From contig NZ_NEVT01000003.1 of NCBI RefSeq assembly GCF_002261345.1, positions 248,001 to 312,000 on the forward strand: 64,000 bases of DNA. The letters are read 5' to 3'. Each line of letters begins with the position of its first letter. Within the stretch, counting starts at the first letter, position 1. This document shows positions 1-9,107 of the stretch, in pieces. The notes beneath the pieces are model-generated. The model ran no database searches, was not told where the DNA came from, and was given only the letters and a program-made list of their open reading frames with translations. Origin of the DNA: Bordetella genomosp. 2 (GTDB lineage: Bacteria > Pseudomonadota > Gammaproteobacteria > Burkholderiales > Burkholderiaceae_B). The position numbers and the translations under genes are program-made.

Positions 1-810
1 GCCCATGCGCTCGCGGCGCTCGGCGCGCTCGACGCGCAGGCGCTCGAGCCGCCGGACCCGGCCTTCGTTGCGGGTGCGGCGCGCCTCGATGCCTTTGCGG
101 ATCCAGACTTCTTCCTGGGCCAGCAGTTTGTCGAAGCGTTCCTGTTCGAGGCGCTCGGATTCCAGCCATTGGGCCTTGCGCTCTTGCCATTGCGAGAAAT
201 TGCCGGGGAAGCTGAGCAGCCGGCCGCGGTCGAGTTCGACGATGCGGGTGGCCACCGCGTCGAGGAAGCGGCGGTCGTGGGTGATGATGACCGCGGCGCC
301 TTTCCAGTTGCGCAACAACTCTTCGAGCCACGCGATGCCGTCGAAGTCCAGGTGGTTGGTGGGCTCGTCCAGCAGCAGCAGGTCGGGCTCGTCGACCAGC
401 GCGCGCGCCAGCGCCACGCGCTTGCGGGTGCCGCCGGACAGGCCCGCGAGCGGCGCGTCGGCCGGCAGGCCGAGGCGCTCGAGCGCGGCCCGGACGCGCG
501 CCGGGCGTTGCCAGTCTTCGTGGTCGTCGCCGATGGCGTGCACGACATCGAATACGGTGGCCCCGTCGTCCAGGACCGGCTCCTGTTCGACGGTGGCCAC
601 GCGCAGGCCGGAGGCGCGCGCGACCTCGCCGTCGTCCGGCTGGGCGCGGCCATCGAGCAGGCGCAACAGCGACGACTTGCCGGCGCCGTTGCGGCCGATC
701 AGGCCGATGCGGTCGCCGGCCTGGATGGTGAAGTCGGCGTGGTCGAGCAGCGCGTGGTGGCCGTAGGCCAGTTGGACGCCGGTGAGGGTAATGAGGGTTG
801 CCAAAGCCAT
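1..810 (-). CDS. uup: ABC-F ATPase Uup, N-terminal part (cut by window start)
   Basis: The minus strand is open from an ATG at 810 (reading MALATLITLTG) to the window edge, giving about 270 residues. It shows a complete first ABC domain: Walker A GRNGAGKSS, signature LSGGTRKR, Walker B LLLLDEPTNHLD and a switch histidine in ITHDRRF. The segment that follows, EVWIRKGIEARRTRNEGRVR, is typical of Uup rather than EttA or YheS. Uup is a soluble ABC-F protein without membrane domains, linked to ribosome function and to suppression of transposon excision. The second ABC domain and C-terminal coiled coil lie outside the window. The gene is transcribed away from rnpB, with about 75 bp between them. 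Confidence 0.9.
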   Translation of the reverse strand, partial: MALATLITLTGVQLAYGHHALLDHADFTIQAGDRIGLIGRNGAGKSSLLRLLDGRAQPDDGEVARASGLRVATVEQEPVLDDGATVFDVVHAIGDDHEDWQRPARVRAALERLGLPADAPLAGLSGGTRKRVALARALVDEPDLLLLDEPTNHLDFDGIAWLEELLRNWKGAAVIITHDRRFLDAVATRIVELDRGRLLSFPGNFSQWQERKAQWLESERLEQERFDKLLAQEEVWIRKGIEARRTRNEGRVRRLERLRVERAERRERMG

Positions 811-874
811 GAGAACAAGTTGCCGGATGCGGAGCAGCCCGTATTGTCGCAGGAAGCGTGCCGGCCGCCGGCTG

Positions 875-883
875 TACTAAAAT
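875..883 (+). promoter_or_regulatory. candidate -10 region of rnpB
   Basis: TACTAAAAT lies about 5 bp before the first paired base of RNase P RNA; TAAAAT (878-883) would place the start near 888. No good -35 hexamer is seen at 17 bp. This is inference from position only. Confidence 0.4.
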
Positions 884-885
884 GG

Positions 886-1307
886 GCGGGCAAGACAGGT
901 CGGGCAATCGCGGCGGGTGCGAATCCGTCGAGGAAGGTCCGGACTCCACAGGGCAGGATAGCGGCTAACGGCCGTCCGGCCGCGCCGCAGGGCTTGTCCC
1001 GGCGGCGCGGGCGAGGAACAGGGCCACAGAGACGAGTCTGCGGGGCGGGCGCGCCAGGCGCGCACCGGCACGGCCATCTCCGTGCCGCGCCGTCCGTCAT
1101 GGGCGGCGGCATCGCAGGGTGAAACGCGGCAACCTCTATCCGGAGCAACACCAAATAGGCATGCGTGGACCCACGGGTCCGAAGGGCGGCTCGTCCAAGC
1201 ATGCGGGTAGGTGGCTACAGCGGTCCAGCAATGGCCCGCGCAGAGGAATGATTGCCCGCCGGGGCGACCCGGCGTACAGAATCCGGCCTATAGACCTGTC
1301 TTGCCGC
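886..1307 (+). ncRNA. rnpB: RNase P RNA (bacterial class A)
   Basis: This is the catalytic RNA of RNase P, which removes 5' leaders from pre-tRNAs. The 5' end GGGCAAGACAGGTC pairs with the 3' segment GACCTGTCTTGCC (1293-1305), forming the long P1 helix. The conserved core GAGGAAGGTCCGGACTCCAC is at 929-948, followed by AGGGCAGGATAGCGGCTAAC. The conserved 3' region ACAGAATCCGGCCTATAG is at 1276-1293. The overall length of about 420 nt is normal for the class. Ends are set from P1 pairing and may be off by a few bases. Small open frames through this stretch are not genes. Confidence 0.95.
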
Positions 1308-1415
1308 TGAATCCGGGCCGCCAGGCCGGTCTCGCTCGCGCGGGGCCGAACGTAAAACAATGAAAGCACGCCCGATCCGGGCCATTTCTGAAGAAGGACT
1401 TTTAATTGTTACTGC

Positions 1416-1443
1416 AACCCCCTGATTTATCAGGGGGTTTTTG
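1416..1443 (+). terminator. intrinsic terminator between rnpB and mraZ
   Basis: A perfect 10-bp stem (AACCCCCTGA at 1416-1425, TCAGGGGGTT at 1430-1439) with loop TTTA is followed by TTTTTG. It probably ends transcription coming through rnpB about 110 bp upstream and insulates the mra promoter. Confidence 0.85.
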
Positions 1444-1506
1444 TTTTGGGAAATCTCGAAAGTCTCCTAAGTCCTTGTTGTGATTGAAAAAATTGCAACC
1501 ACGCGC

Positions 1507-1535
1507 TTGACCGGGTTTGTCCATTACCGTAGAGT
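1507..1535 (+). promoter_or_regulatory. mra promoter (start of dcw cluster)
   Basis: TTGACC (1507-1512) and TAGAGT (1530-1535) are separated by 17 bp, a good sigma70 match. The start point would be near 1542. It is the only strong promoter seen ahead of the tightly packed genes from mraZ to ftsA. The MraZ boxes begin inside its -10 element. Confidence 0.75.
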
Positions 1536-1569
1536 GGGAAAAAGTAGGAATTTGTGCAATTAAGTGGGG
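1534..1569 (+). promoter_or_regulatory. MraZ operator: four boxes at 10-bp spacing
   Basis: The pentamers TGGGA (1535), TAGGA (1545), TGCAA (1555) and TGGGG (1565) start exactly 10 bp apart, each preceded by G. MraZ of E. coli is known to bind TGGGN repeats separated by 5 nt and to repress its own operon. The first and last boxes match fully and the middle two are degenerate. Overlap with the -10 element and the leader fits autorepression. Confidence 0.75.
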
Positions 1570-1577
1570 TTACTGTG

Positions 1578-2006
1578 GTGTTCCAGGGAAGCAGCGCGCT
1601 GACGCTCGATGCCAAGGGACGGATCTCGATTCCGACCCGGTATCGTGACGCGCTCGTCGCGCAGGCCGAAGGCCGGCTGACCCTGACCCGCCACCCTGAC
1701 GGCTGTCTGCTGGTGTACCCGCGGCAAGAATGGGAAAAGAAGCGCGAGCAGATCGCCGCGTTCCCGATGTCCGCGCGCGCGCTCCAGCGGCTGCTGCTGG
1801 GCAACGCCCAGGACGTCGAGCTCGACGGCTCTGGTCGCGTGCTGATCGCGCCCGAACTGCGCAACGCTTCCGGTATGACGCGCGATGTGATGCTGCTCGG
1901 TATGGGCGCGCACTTCGAGCTCTGGGATGCCGCTTCCCTGGCCCGCCGCGAGGCGGAAGACCTGGCTCAGGGGATGCCGGACGTGTTGAACCAGTTTTCG
2001 TTCTGA
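1578..2006 (+). CDS. mraZ: transcriptional regulator MraZ
   Basis: MraZ is a ring-forming AbrB-fold DNA-binding protein that controls the dcw operon. The GTG start at 1578 gives the family-typical N-terminus [14 protein letters not shown] and 142 residues, the usual length. GGGG at 1566-1569 serves as a ribosome binding site at 8 nt and is also the last MraZ box. The two SpoVT/AbrB-like repeats carry [14 protein letters not shown] and [17 protein letters not shown] further upstream (1554) would add eight residues unlike the family and lies inside the operator. rsmH follows after 8 nt. Confidence 0.95.
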   Translation: MFQGSSALTLDAKGRISIPTRYRDALVAQAEGRLTLTRHPDGCLLVYPRQEWEKKREQIAAFPMSARALQRLLLGNAQDVELDGSGRVLIAPELRNASGMTRDVMLLGMGAHFELWDAASLARREAEDLAQGMPDVLNQFSF

Positions 2007-2014
2007 AACCGCGT

Positions 2015-3106
2015 ATGGAATTCGAACATCGGCCCGTGTTGCTGGAGCCGACGGTGGATGCGTTGCTGCTGGCCGGTTTCGGCGGCAAGGGCGCGACACG
2101 GTCGGGCCGGCAGGACGACGCGCAGGCCGGCGAACGGGCGCAGCGCGGGGTGTTCGTCGATGGCACCTTCGGGCGCGGCGGACACAGCCGGGAACTGCTG
2201 CGCCGCCTGGGCGGGCAGGCCAGGCTGGTGGTGTTCGACAAGGATCCCCAGGCGATCGCCGTGGCCACGGAACTGGCCGCGGATGATCCCCGGGTGACGG
2301 TGGTGCATGGCGGCTTCGGCGCCATGCAGGAAGCATTGGCGGCGCGCGGCATCGGGGCCGTCGATGGGGTGATGCTGGATCTGGGCGTTTCGTCGCCCCA
2401 GTTGGATGATGCCGGGCGGGGGTTTTCGTTCATGCGCGAAGGCCCGCTCGACATGCGGATGGATACGACCCGCGGCCCCACGGTAGCGGATTGGCTGGCG
2501 CAAGCCAGCGTGGATGAAATGCGGGAGGTCATAGCGGATTATGGCGAAGAACGGTTTGCTTTTCAGGTTGCAAAGGCGATTGCTGCTCGCCGCGCAACAC
2601 GGCCGCTGCGCACCACGCTCGAGCTTGCCGAGTGCGTCGCCAGCGCCGTCCGCACGCGCGAAAAGGGGCAGCATCCGGCCACACGCACCTTTCAAGCTTT
2701 ACGGATTTACATCAATCGGGAACTCGAAGAGCTCGCGCGCGCCCTCGCGGCAGCTCTAGAGCTGCTCGCCCCGGGGGGGAGGTTGGCGGTGATCAGCTTT
2801 CATTCGCTTGAGGACCGCATGGTCAAGCAGTGCATTGCGGCGGCGGCCAGGCCGGCGGCCGCCCATGCGCGCCTGCCCCTGCGCGAAAGCGAAATGCCGC
2901 AACCCCTGGTGCGCTCGCTGGGCCGGGTGCTGGCCGACGAGGCGGAAACCGCCGGCAATGCGCGCGCCCGTTCGGCGGTGCTGCGCGTGGCCGAGCGCAC
3001 TGCCACGCCGTTCGGCGCCGAGGGCGCCGCGGCCTTCGTGCCGGATGTCCACATGCCCGGCGAGGGCGGTGCCGGCCGGCGCGCCGCCAAGCGGAGGCCG
3101 CACTGA
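2015..3106 (+). CDS. rsmH: 16S rRNA m4C1402 methyltransferase RsmH (MraW)
   Basis: RsmH methylates N4 of C1402 in the 16S rRNA P site, using S-adenosylmethionine. The ATG at 2015 gives 363 residues beginning [12 protein letters not shown]. The SAM motif [10 protein letters not shown] is near residues 49-58; [13 protein letters not shown] and the late motif [10 protein letters not shown] are also present. Compared with the E. coli enzyme there are about 20 extra residues (about 22-44, rich in Gly, Arg and Asp) before the first SAM motif, probably a lineage-specific loop. The stop overlaps the ftsL start by one base (TGATG). Confidence 0.95.
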   Translation: MEFEHRPVLLEPTVDALLLAGFGGKGATRSGRQDDAQAGERAQRGVFVDGTFGRGGHSRELLRRLGGQARLVVFDKDPQAIAVATELAADDPRVTVVHGGFGAMQEALAARGIGAVDGVMLDLGVSSPQLDDAGRGFSFMREGPLDMRMDTTRGPTVADWLAQASVDEMREVIADYGEERFAFQVAKAIAARRATRPLRTTLELAECVASAVRTREKGQHPATRTFQALRIYINRELEELARALAAALELLAPGGRLAVISFHSLEDRMVKQCIAAAARPAAAHARLPLRESEMPQPLVRSLGRVLADEAETAGNARARSAVLRVAERTATPFGAEGAAAFVPDVHMPGEGGAGRRAAKRRPH

Positions 3107-3396
3107 TGGGACGTACCAGCCTGCTCCTGGCGGTCTTGCTGATGCTGTCGGCCATCTCGCTGGTCACCAGCCGCTATCACTCTCGCCAGTTGTTCATCGA
3201 ACTGGACCGTAGCAACGCCCAGGCCCGCTCGCTGGATACCGACTGGCGCCGGCTGCAGCTCGAGCGCGCCGAGCTGGCGCGCAATGCCCGTATCGACCGC
3301 GCGGCACGGGAGGATCTGAAAATGATCCCCATCGTGCCCGACCGCACTCTCTATTTGAACCAGCCGCCCATTCCCGGCGCCGGAGGCACGCAATGA
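3106..3396 (+). CDS. ftsL: cell division protein FtsL
   Basis: This 96-residue bitopic membrane protein has a short cytoplasmic start (MGRTS), one membrane helix (about residues 6-22, LLLAVLLMLSAISLV) and a periplasmic coiled-coil stretch (ELDRSNAQARSLDTDWRRLQLERAELARN). FtsL forms the FtsQLB complex that activates FtsWI at the septum. Sequence conservation in the family is low, so the call rests on topology, length and place between rsmH and ftsI. It overlaps both neighbours by 1-4 nt, which suggests translational coupling. Confidence 0.9.
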   Translation: MGRTSLLLAVLLMLSAISLVTSRYHSRQLFIELDRSNAQARSLDTDWRRLQLERAELARNARIDRAAREDLKMIPIVPDRTLYLNQPPIPGAGGTQ

Positions 3397-5120
3397 AGCG
3401 CGTGCCGTTTTTCGACAATCCCGTGCTGCGCGGGCAGTTGCCGACCTGGCGCGCCCGCCTGGTGCTGATCATGTTGCTGGGCAGCTTCGTGGTGCTGGCC
3501 GGCCGCGCCCTGTACCTGCAAGGGCTGTCCACCGAGTTCCTGCAGCAGCAGGGCGAGCGGCGCTACGAGCGCACGCTGACGCTGGCGGCCACGCGCGGCA
3601 AGATCCTCGACCGCAATGGCGTGGTGCTGGCTTCCAGCGTGCCGGCGCGCGCCATCTGGGCCATCCCCGAGGACGTCAAGCCGGCCACGGCGGCGCAATT
3701 GGCCGAGCTGGCCAAGTTGCTCGACACCTCGGTGGCCGACCTGCGCGGCCGCCTGGCCGATGAAGACCGCAATTTCGTCTACCTGAAGCGCCAGGTGCCG
3801 ATGGAGCTGGCCGACCAGATCAAGCAGCTGGACGTGCCGGGTATCCACCAGCAGCCGGAAACGCGCCGCTACTATCCGGACGGCGAGGTCACCGCCCACC
3901 TGGTCGGATTCACCAATGTCGAGGACAAGGGCCAGGAAGGCATCGAGCTGGCGTTCGACGACCTGCTGTCGGGCCGTCCGGGCAGCCGCCGGGTCATCAA
4001 GGACCGCCTGGGCCGCGTGATCGAGGATGTGCAGGCGGTGACGCTGCCCGTCAATGGCCGCGACCTGCACCTGTCGATCGACGCGCGCCTGCAATACCTG
4101 GTGTATCGCGAACTGAACGACGCCATGGAGCGGCACCAGGCGGCCGCCGCCAGCGCCATCATCATGGACGTGCGCACCGGCGAGATTCTGGCCATGACCA
4201 GCTTGCCGACCTTCGATCCGAACCGTCGCGAGACCTTCCACGCGCCGAACCTGCGCAACCGGGCCATCACCGACACCTTCGAGCCGGGTTCGATCATGAA
4301 GCCGTTCACGGCGGCGCTGGCGCTGGACCTGGGCCGCATCAACGTCAACACGCAATTCGAGACCGGCAACGGCAGTTTCCGCTACCAGGGCAATACCATC
4401 CACGACGTCAGCCGCAATGGCACGATCAACGTGGCCGGCGTGCTGCGCCGTTCCAGCAATATCGGCATGACGCTGATCTCGGAAAAACTCGAGTCGCGCG
4501 AAATGTGGGAGCGCTTCACGGAGCTGGGCCTGGGCCGCGCGCCGGAACTCGGCTTTCCCGGCGCGGCGCCCGGCCGGCTGCGGCCGTGGGACCGCTGGCG
4601 CCTGATCGAAAAAGCGACCATGGCGTATGGCTATGGCCTGTCCGTGTCGCTGCTGCAGATGGCGCGCGCCTATACGGTGTTTGCCCGCGACGGCGCCATG
4701 GTGTCCCCTACGCTGGTCAAGCGCGACAGCGATCCCACCAGCGTCAAGGTATATAGCCCGCAGACCGCGCGGATGGTGCGCGCCATGCTGGAGGCCGCCG
4801 CCGGCCCCGACGGCGCCAAGGCGGCGCAGGTGCAGGGCTACCGGGTGGCCGGCAAGAGCGGCACCGCGCGCAAGATCATCGATGGCAAGTACAGCAAGCG
4901 CTACCGCAGTTCGTTCGTCGGTTTCGCGCCGGTGTCGGACCCGCGCATCGTGGTGGCGGTGTCCATCGACGATCCCAAGGCGGGCGGCTATTACGGCGGC
5001 GCGATCGCGGCGCCCGTGTTCTCGACCATCGTCGGCGGCAGCCTGCGCATGATGAGCGTGCAGCCCGACGCGCCGTTCGAATCGACCATCGTGGCGGGCG
5101 TGCAGGAGCAATCGCGATGA
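3393..5120 (+). CDS. ftsI: septal peptidoglycan transpeptidase FtsI (PBP3)
   Basis: FtsI cross-links septal peptidoglycan in the periplasm with FtsW as glycosyltransferase partner. The 575-residue protein has an N-terminal membrane anchor (about 22-41), a pedestal domain with ATRGKILDRNG (67-76), and a transpeptidase domain. The three penicillin-binding motifs are present: SIMK at 300-303 with the nucleophile Ser300, SSN at 354-356 and KSGT at 488-491. The ATG overlaps the ftsL stop (ATGA), and its own stop overlaps the next gene the same way. Confidence 0.96.
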   Translation: MKRVPFFDNPVLRGQLPTWRARLVLIMLLGSFVVLAGRALYLQGLSTEFLQQQGERRYERTLTLAATRGKILDRNGVVLASSVPARAIWAIPEDVKPATAAQLAELAKLLDTSVADLRGRLADEDRNFVYLKRQVPMELADQIKQLDVPGIHQQPETRRYYPDGEVTAHLVGFTNVEDKGQEGIELAFDDLLSGRPGSRRVIKDRLGRVIEDVQAVTLPVNGRDLHLSIDARLQYLVYRELNDAMERHQAAAASAIIMDVRTGEILAMTSLPTFDPNRRETFHAPNLRNRAITDTFEPGSIMKPFTAALALDLGRINVNTQFETGNGSFRYQGNTIHDVSRNGTINVAGVLRRSSNIGMTLISEKLESREMWERFTELGLGRAPELGFPGAAPGRLRPWDRWRLIEKATMAYGYGLSVSLLQMARAYTVFARDGAMVSPTLVKRDSDPTSVKVYSPQTARMVRAMLEAAAGPDGAKAAQVQGYRVAGKSGTARKIIDGKYSKRYRSSFVGFAPVSDPRIVVAVSIDDPKAGGYYGGAIAAPVFSTIVGGSLRMMSVQPDAPFESTIVAGVQEQSR

Positions 5121-7948
5121 GCGCGCACCCCGCACTTTCCCTGGCGGCCGTCGATGCGCTGGCCTGGCTGCGCGCGCGCGTGCCGGCCGGCGCCGACCTG
5201 CGGCTGGATTCGCGCGAGGTGGCGGCGGGCGATGTGTTCGTCGCCTGCGAAGGCGGCGCCGCGGACGGGCGCCACTATATAAGCCAGGCATTCGCGCGCG
5301 GCGCCGCGGCCGTGCTGTGCGAGGCGCCGGCGCCGGCCGACGCCGCGGGCGATTCCCGGGTGCGCGAGGTCGCCGGCCTGCGCGGCCTGCTGGGGGAACT
5401 GGCCGACGACTGGTACGGGCATCCCTCGGCCGCCCTGAGCGTGGTGGCCGTCACCGGCACCAACGGCAAGACTTCCTGCGTCCAGTGGGTGGCGCAGGCG
5501 CTGAACCGCGCCGACAAGCCGTGCGGCAGCATCGGCACGCTGGGCGCGCTGTTGCCCGACGGCCGTTCGCTGGGCGGCGACCTAACCACTCCCGATGTGC
5601 TGACCGTGCACCGCCTGCTGGCGTACATGCTGGCCGAGGGCGCCCAGGCCGTGGCGCTGGAGGCTTCCTCCATCGGCCTGGAACAGGGGCGGCTGGACGG
5701 CGTGCGCATTGCCGTGGCCGGCTTCACCAACCTGACGCGCGACCATCTGGACTACCACGGCTCCATGGAACGCTATGAGCAGGCCAAGGCGCTGCTGTTC
5801 CAGTGGCCCGGCCTGGAGGCGGCCGTGGTCAACGCCGACGATGCCGCCGGCGAGCGCCTGCTGCGCGCCCTGCCGCGCGAGCTGGCGGTCGGCTATACGC
5901 AGCAGGACAGCCCGGCCGCGTTCCAGGCCCGCGACCTGCAGGCGACCGCCCACGGGCAAGTCTTCACGCTGGCCACGCCCGACGGCGAGGCGCAGATCGT
6001 CACCTCGCTGCTGGGCCGCCACAACGTCTCGAACCTGTTGTTGGTCGCGGGCGTGCTGTACAAGCTGGGGTGGCCCCTGGGGCAGATCGCCCGCGCGCTG
6101 GCATCGACCGCGCCGGTCGACGGCCGCCTGCAGATGGTGGCGCCGCTGCCGACGCGCACGCTCAGCGCGGGCGGACGCGGGCCGCTGGTGGTGGTGGATT
6201 ACTCGCATACGCCGGATTCCCTGGCGCGCGCCCTGGTGGCGTTGCGGCCGGTGGCCGACGCGCGCGGCGGCAGGCTGGCATGCCTGTTCGGCTGCGGCGG
6301 CGAGCGCGATCCCGGCAAGCGGCCCGAGATGGGCCGCATCGCGGCGGAACTGGCCGACAAGGTCACGGTGTCCAGCGACAACCCGCGCGGTGAGGATCCG
6401 GCCGCGATCATTGCGCAGATCCTGCCGGGCATCCCGCGCGGCACCCGCTACGTCGTCGAGCCGGACCGCGCCCGCGCGATCATGCAGACCGTCTGGGCGG
6501 CCGATCCGGACGACGTGGTGCTGCTGGCCGGCAAGGGCCACGAAACCTATCAGGAGATCCGCGGCGTCAAGCTGCCGTTCGACGACCGCGAATGGGCCCG
6601 GCTGGCCTTGCTGCTGCCGCACGCCGGCGGCCTGTCGACCGACACGCGGCGGATCGGTGCCAACGAGATCTTCCTGGCGCTGGCCGGCGAGCAGTTCGAC
6701 GGCCATCATTATCTGGCGCAGGCCGAGGCCGCCGGCGCCTGCGCCGCCGTGGTCGCGCATCCGGTGGACGGCGTGTCGCCGCCCCAGTTGGTGCTGGGCG
6801 ATACCCGCCAGGCCTTGATGCGCATCGGCGCGGCATGGCGCGCGCGCTTCGCGCTGCCGGTCATCGCCGTGGCGGGCAGCAACGGCAAGACCACTACCAA
6901 GGAAATGGTCTCCGCCATCCTGGCCGACTGGCAAGGCGAGGCGGGGCGGCTGGCCACGGCCGGCAATTTCAATAACGATATCGGCGTGCCGCTGACGCTG
7001 CTGCGGCTGCGCGCGCAGCACCGAGCCGCCGTGTTCGAACTGGGCATGAACCATCCCGGCGAGATCGCGCTGCTGGCCGCCGCGGCCGCCGCGTCGGTCG
7101 CGCTGATCACCAATGCGCAGCGCGAACATCAGGAATTCATGCATTCCGTCGAGGCGGTGGCCCAGGAGAACGGCGCCTGCATCGAAGCCTTGCCGGACGA
7201 CGGCGTGGCCGTGTTCCCCGGCGACGATCCGCATTGCGGCGTCTGGGAAGCCCAGGCCGGCGCCCGGCGCGTGCTGCGCTTCGGCTTGCAGCCGGGCCTG
7301 GATGTCTATGCCGAACATGTCCAGGCCACGCCGCAGGAGACGCGCTGCCGGGTGGTGACGCCGGCCGGCTGCGCCGACCTGGTGCTGCCGGTGCCCGGCG
7401 TGCACAACCTGCGCAACGCCCTGGCCGCGATTGCCGCCACCCTGGCTGCCGGCGCGCCGCTGGACAGCGCGGTGCGCGCGCTGGCGGCTTTCAGCGCGGT
7501 GGCGGGGCGGATGCAGCGCAAGGCGCTGGCCGACGGCACGATCCTGATCGACGACACCTACAACGCCAACCCGGATTCGGTGCGCGCGGCGGTCGATGTG
7601 CTGGCGCAGCTGCCGGCGCCGCGCGCCCTGGTGCTGGGCGACATGGGCGAAGTCGGCGACAACGGGCCGGCGATGCACCGTGAAGTGGGCGAGTACGCGC
7701 GCCAGCACGGCATCGACGTCTTGTACACCCTGGGCGAGGCCAGCCGCGACAGCGCGGCGGCGTTCGGCCAGAAGGCGCTGGCCTGCGGGTCGGTCGACGA
7801 AATCGTGGCGGCGCTGCGCAACGCGCGGCCGGCCAGCATATTGGTGAAGGGTTCGCGCTTTATGCGCATGGAGCGGGTAGTGACGGCGCTTTCGACCAAC
7901 AATAACAACACCATGGCCGGGCGCCAGGGAGATCCGCATGCTGCTTGA
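5117..7948 (+). CDS. murEF: fused MurE-MurF ligase (UDP-MurNAc-tripeptide and pentapeptide synthesis)
   Basis: One 943-residue frame carries two consecutive cytoplasmic cell-wall ligases. The MurE half (about 1-495) adds meso-diaminopimelate; it has the ATP loop TGTNGKTS at 113-120 and DNPR at 421-424, the signature for meso-DAP. The MurF half (about 500-943) adds D-Ala-D-Ala; it has GSNGKTTTK at 587-595, [10 protein letters not shown] and [11 protein letters not shown]. The junction is [22 protein letters not shown], with no linker; the first few dozen residues of a stand-alone MurF are shortened. A MurE-MurF fusion is established in Bordetella. The frame runs through without a stop or frameshift. 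It overlaps ftsI by 4 nt and mraY by 11 nt. Confidence 0.95.
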   Translation: MSAHPALSLAAVDALAWLRARVPAGADLRLDSREVAAGDVFVACEGGAADGRHYISQAFARGAAAVLCEAPAPADAAGDSRVREVAGLRGLLGELADDWYGHPSAALSVVAVTGTNGKTSCVQWVAQALNRADKPCGSIGTLGALLPDGRSLGGDLTTPDVLTVHRLLAYMLAEGAQAVALEASSIGLEQGRLDGVRIAVAGFTNLTRDHLDYHGSMERYEQAKALLFQWPGLEAAVVNADDAAGERLLRALPRELAVGYTQQDSPAAFQARDLQATAHGQVFTLATPDGEAQIVTSLLGRHNVSNLLLVAGVLYKLGWPLGQIARALASTAPVDGRLQMVAPLPTRTLSAGGRGPLVVVDYSHTPDSLARALVALRPVADARGGRLACLFGCGGERDPGKRPEMGRIAAELADKVTVSSDNPRGEDPAAIIAQILPGIPRGTRYVVEPDRARAIMQTVWAADPDDVVLLAGKGHETYQEIRGVKLPFDDREWARLALLLPHAGGLSTDTRRIGANEIFLALAGEQFDGHHYLAQAEAAGACAAVVAHPVDGVSPPQLVLGDTRQALMRIGAAWRARFALPVIAVAGSNGKTTTKEMVSAILADWQGEAGRLATAGNFNNDIGVPLTLLRLRAQHRAAVFELGMNHPGEIALLAAAAAASVALITNAQREHQEFMHSVEAVAQENGACIEALPDDGVAVFPGDDPHCGVWEAQAGARRVLRFGLQPGLDVYAEHVQATPQETRCRVVTPAGCADLVLPVPGVHNLRNALAAIAATLAAGAPLDSAVRALAAFSAVAGRMQRKALADGTILIDDTYNANPDSVRAAVDVLAQLPAPRALVLGDMGEVGDNGPAMHREVGEYARQHGIDVLYTLGEASRDSAAAFGQKALACGSVDEIVAALRNARPASILVKGSRFMRMERVVTALSTNNNNTMAGRQGDPHAA

Positions 7949-9107
7949 AATCGCCCGCTGGCTGTCCGACGATGTGCGCGCGATCGGCGTGCTGGAATAC
8001 ATCACCATGCGCGCCGTGCTGGCCTGCGCGACGGCCCTGCTGATCGGCCTGGTGGCGGGACCGCGCGTGATCCGCAAACTTACCGAGATGAAGATCGGCC
8101 AGGCGGTGCGCGCCTATGGCCCGGAATCGCACCTGGTCAAGACCGGTACGCCGACCATGGGCGGCGCGCTGATCCTGATCGCCATCGCGATCAGCACGCT
8201 GTTGTGGGCCGACTGGACCAACCGCTTCGTGTGGGTCGTGCTGATGGTCACCTTCGGCTTCGGCTGGATCGGCTGGATGGACGACTACCGCAAGGTGGTC
8301 TATCGCGATCCCGAAGGCATGCCGGCGCGCCAGAAATTCTTCTGGCAGGCCACGATCGGCCTGGTGGCGGCGGTATACCTGGCGTTCGCCGTGTCGGCGC
8401 CGGCCAATACCGAGCTGTGGCCGCTGTTCAAGGCCTGGGTCAGCAGCGGCTTCGCCATGCCGCTGCCTACCCGCGCCGACCTGATCGTGCCGTTCTTCAA
8501 GTCGGTCAGCTACCCCCTCGGCGTGCTGGGCTTCGTGGCGCTGACCTGGGCGGTCATCGTCGGCACCAGCAACGCGGTCAACCTGACCGACGGGCTGGAC
8601 GGCCTGGCCATCATGCCCACCGTCATGGTCGGCAGCGCGCTGGGCATCTTCGCCTATGTGGTGGGCCGGGTCGACTATTCCAAGTACCTGCTGTTTCCCT
8701 ACATTCCCGGCGCGGCCGAACTGATGGTGCTGTGCGCGGCCATCGCCGGCGCGGGCCTGGCGTTCCTGTGGTTCAACGCTTATCCCGCCCAGGTGTTCAT
8801 GGGCGACGTGGGCGCCCTGGCGCTGGGCGGCGCGCTGGGCACGATCGCCGTGATCGTGCGGCAAGAAATCGTCCTGTTCATCATGGGCGGCGTGTTCGTG
8901 GTCGAGACGCTGTCGGTGATGATGCAGGTGACCTGGTTCAAGTACACCAAGCGCAAGTACGGGCAGGGGCGGCGGATCTTCCGCATGGCGCCGCTGCACC
9001 ACCATTTCGAGGTGGGCGGCTGGAAGGAAACCCAGGTCGTCGTGCGTTTCTGGATCATCAGCATGATGCTGGTGCTGGTAGGTCTTTCCACATTGAAGTT
9101 GCGATGA
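7938..9107 (+). CDS. mraY: phospho-MurNAc-pentapeptide transferase MraY
   Basis: MraY moves phospho-MurNAc-pentapeptide from UDP to undecaprenyl phosphate, forming lipid I at the inner membrane. The 389-residue protein has about ten membrane helices. Hallmarks are [10 protein letters not shown], the magnesium-binding [26 protein letters not shown] and the catalytic-loop HHHFE near the end. Its ATG lies 11 nt inside murEF, and its stop overlaps the murD start (ATGA), so it belongs to the same transcript. Confidence 0.96.
   Translation: MLLEIARWLSDDVRAIGVLEYITMRAVLACATALLIGLVAGPRVIRKLTEMKIGQAVRAYGPESHLVKTGTPTMGGALILIAIAISTLLWADWTNRFVWVVLMVTFGFGWIGWMDDYRKVVYRDPEGMPARQKFFWQATIGLVAAVYLAFAVSAPANTELWPLFKAWVSSGFAMPLPTRADLIVPFFKSVSYPLGVLGFVALTWAVIVGTSNAVNLTDGLDGLAIMPTVMVGSALGIFAYVVGRVDYSKYLLFPYIPGAAELMVLCAAIAGAGLAFLWFNAYPAQVFMGDVGALALGGALGTIAVIVRQEIVLFIMGGVFVVETLSVMMQVTWFKYTKRKYGQGRRIFRMAPLHHHFEVGGWKETQVVVRFWIISMMLVLVGLSTLKLR

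Noticed and set aside
886-1307. Small protein frames on both strands across rnpB
   Set aside because: The stretch folds as RNase P RNA with conserved core and P1 pairing; the frames have no protein-like features.
1554-1577. Upstream GTG start for mraZ adding eight residues
   Set aside because: The extension lies in the MraZ boxes and does not match the family N-terminus; GTG at 1578 has a properly spaced ribosome binding site.
5582-8077. An 831-residue minus-strand frame opposite murEF
   Set aside because: Shadow of the fused ligase with the same low-complexity composition; no family resemblance.
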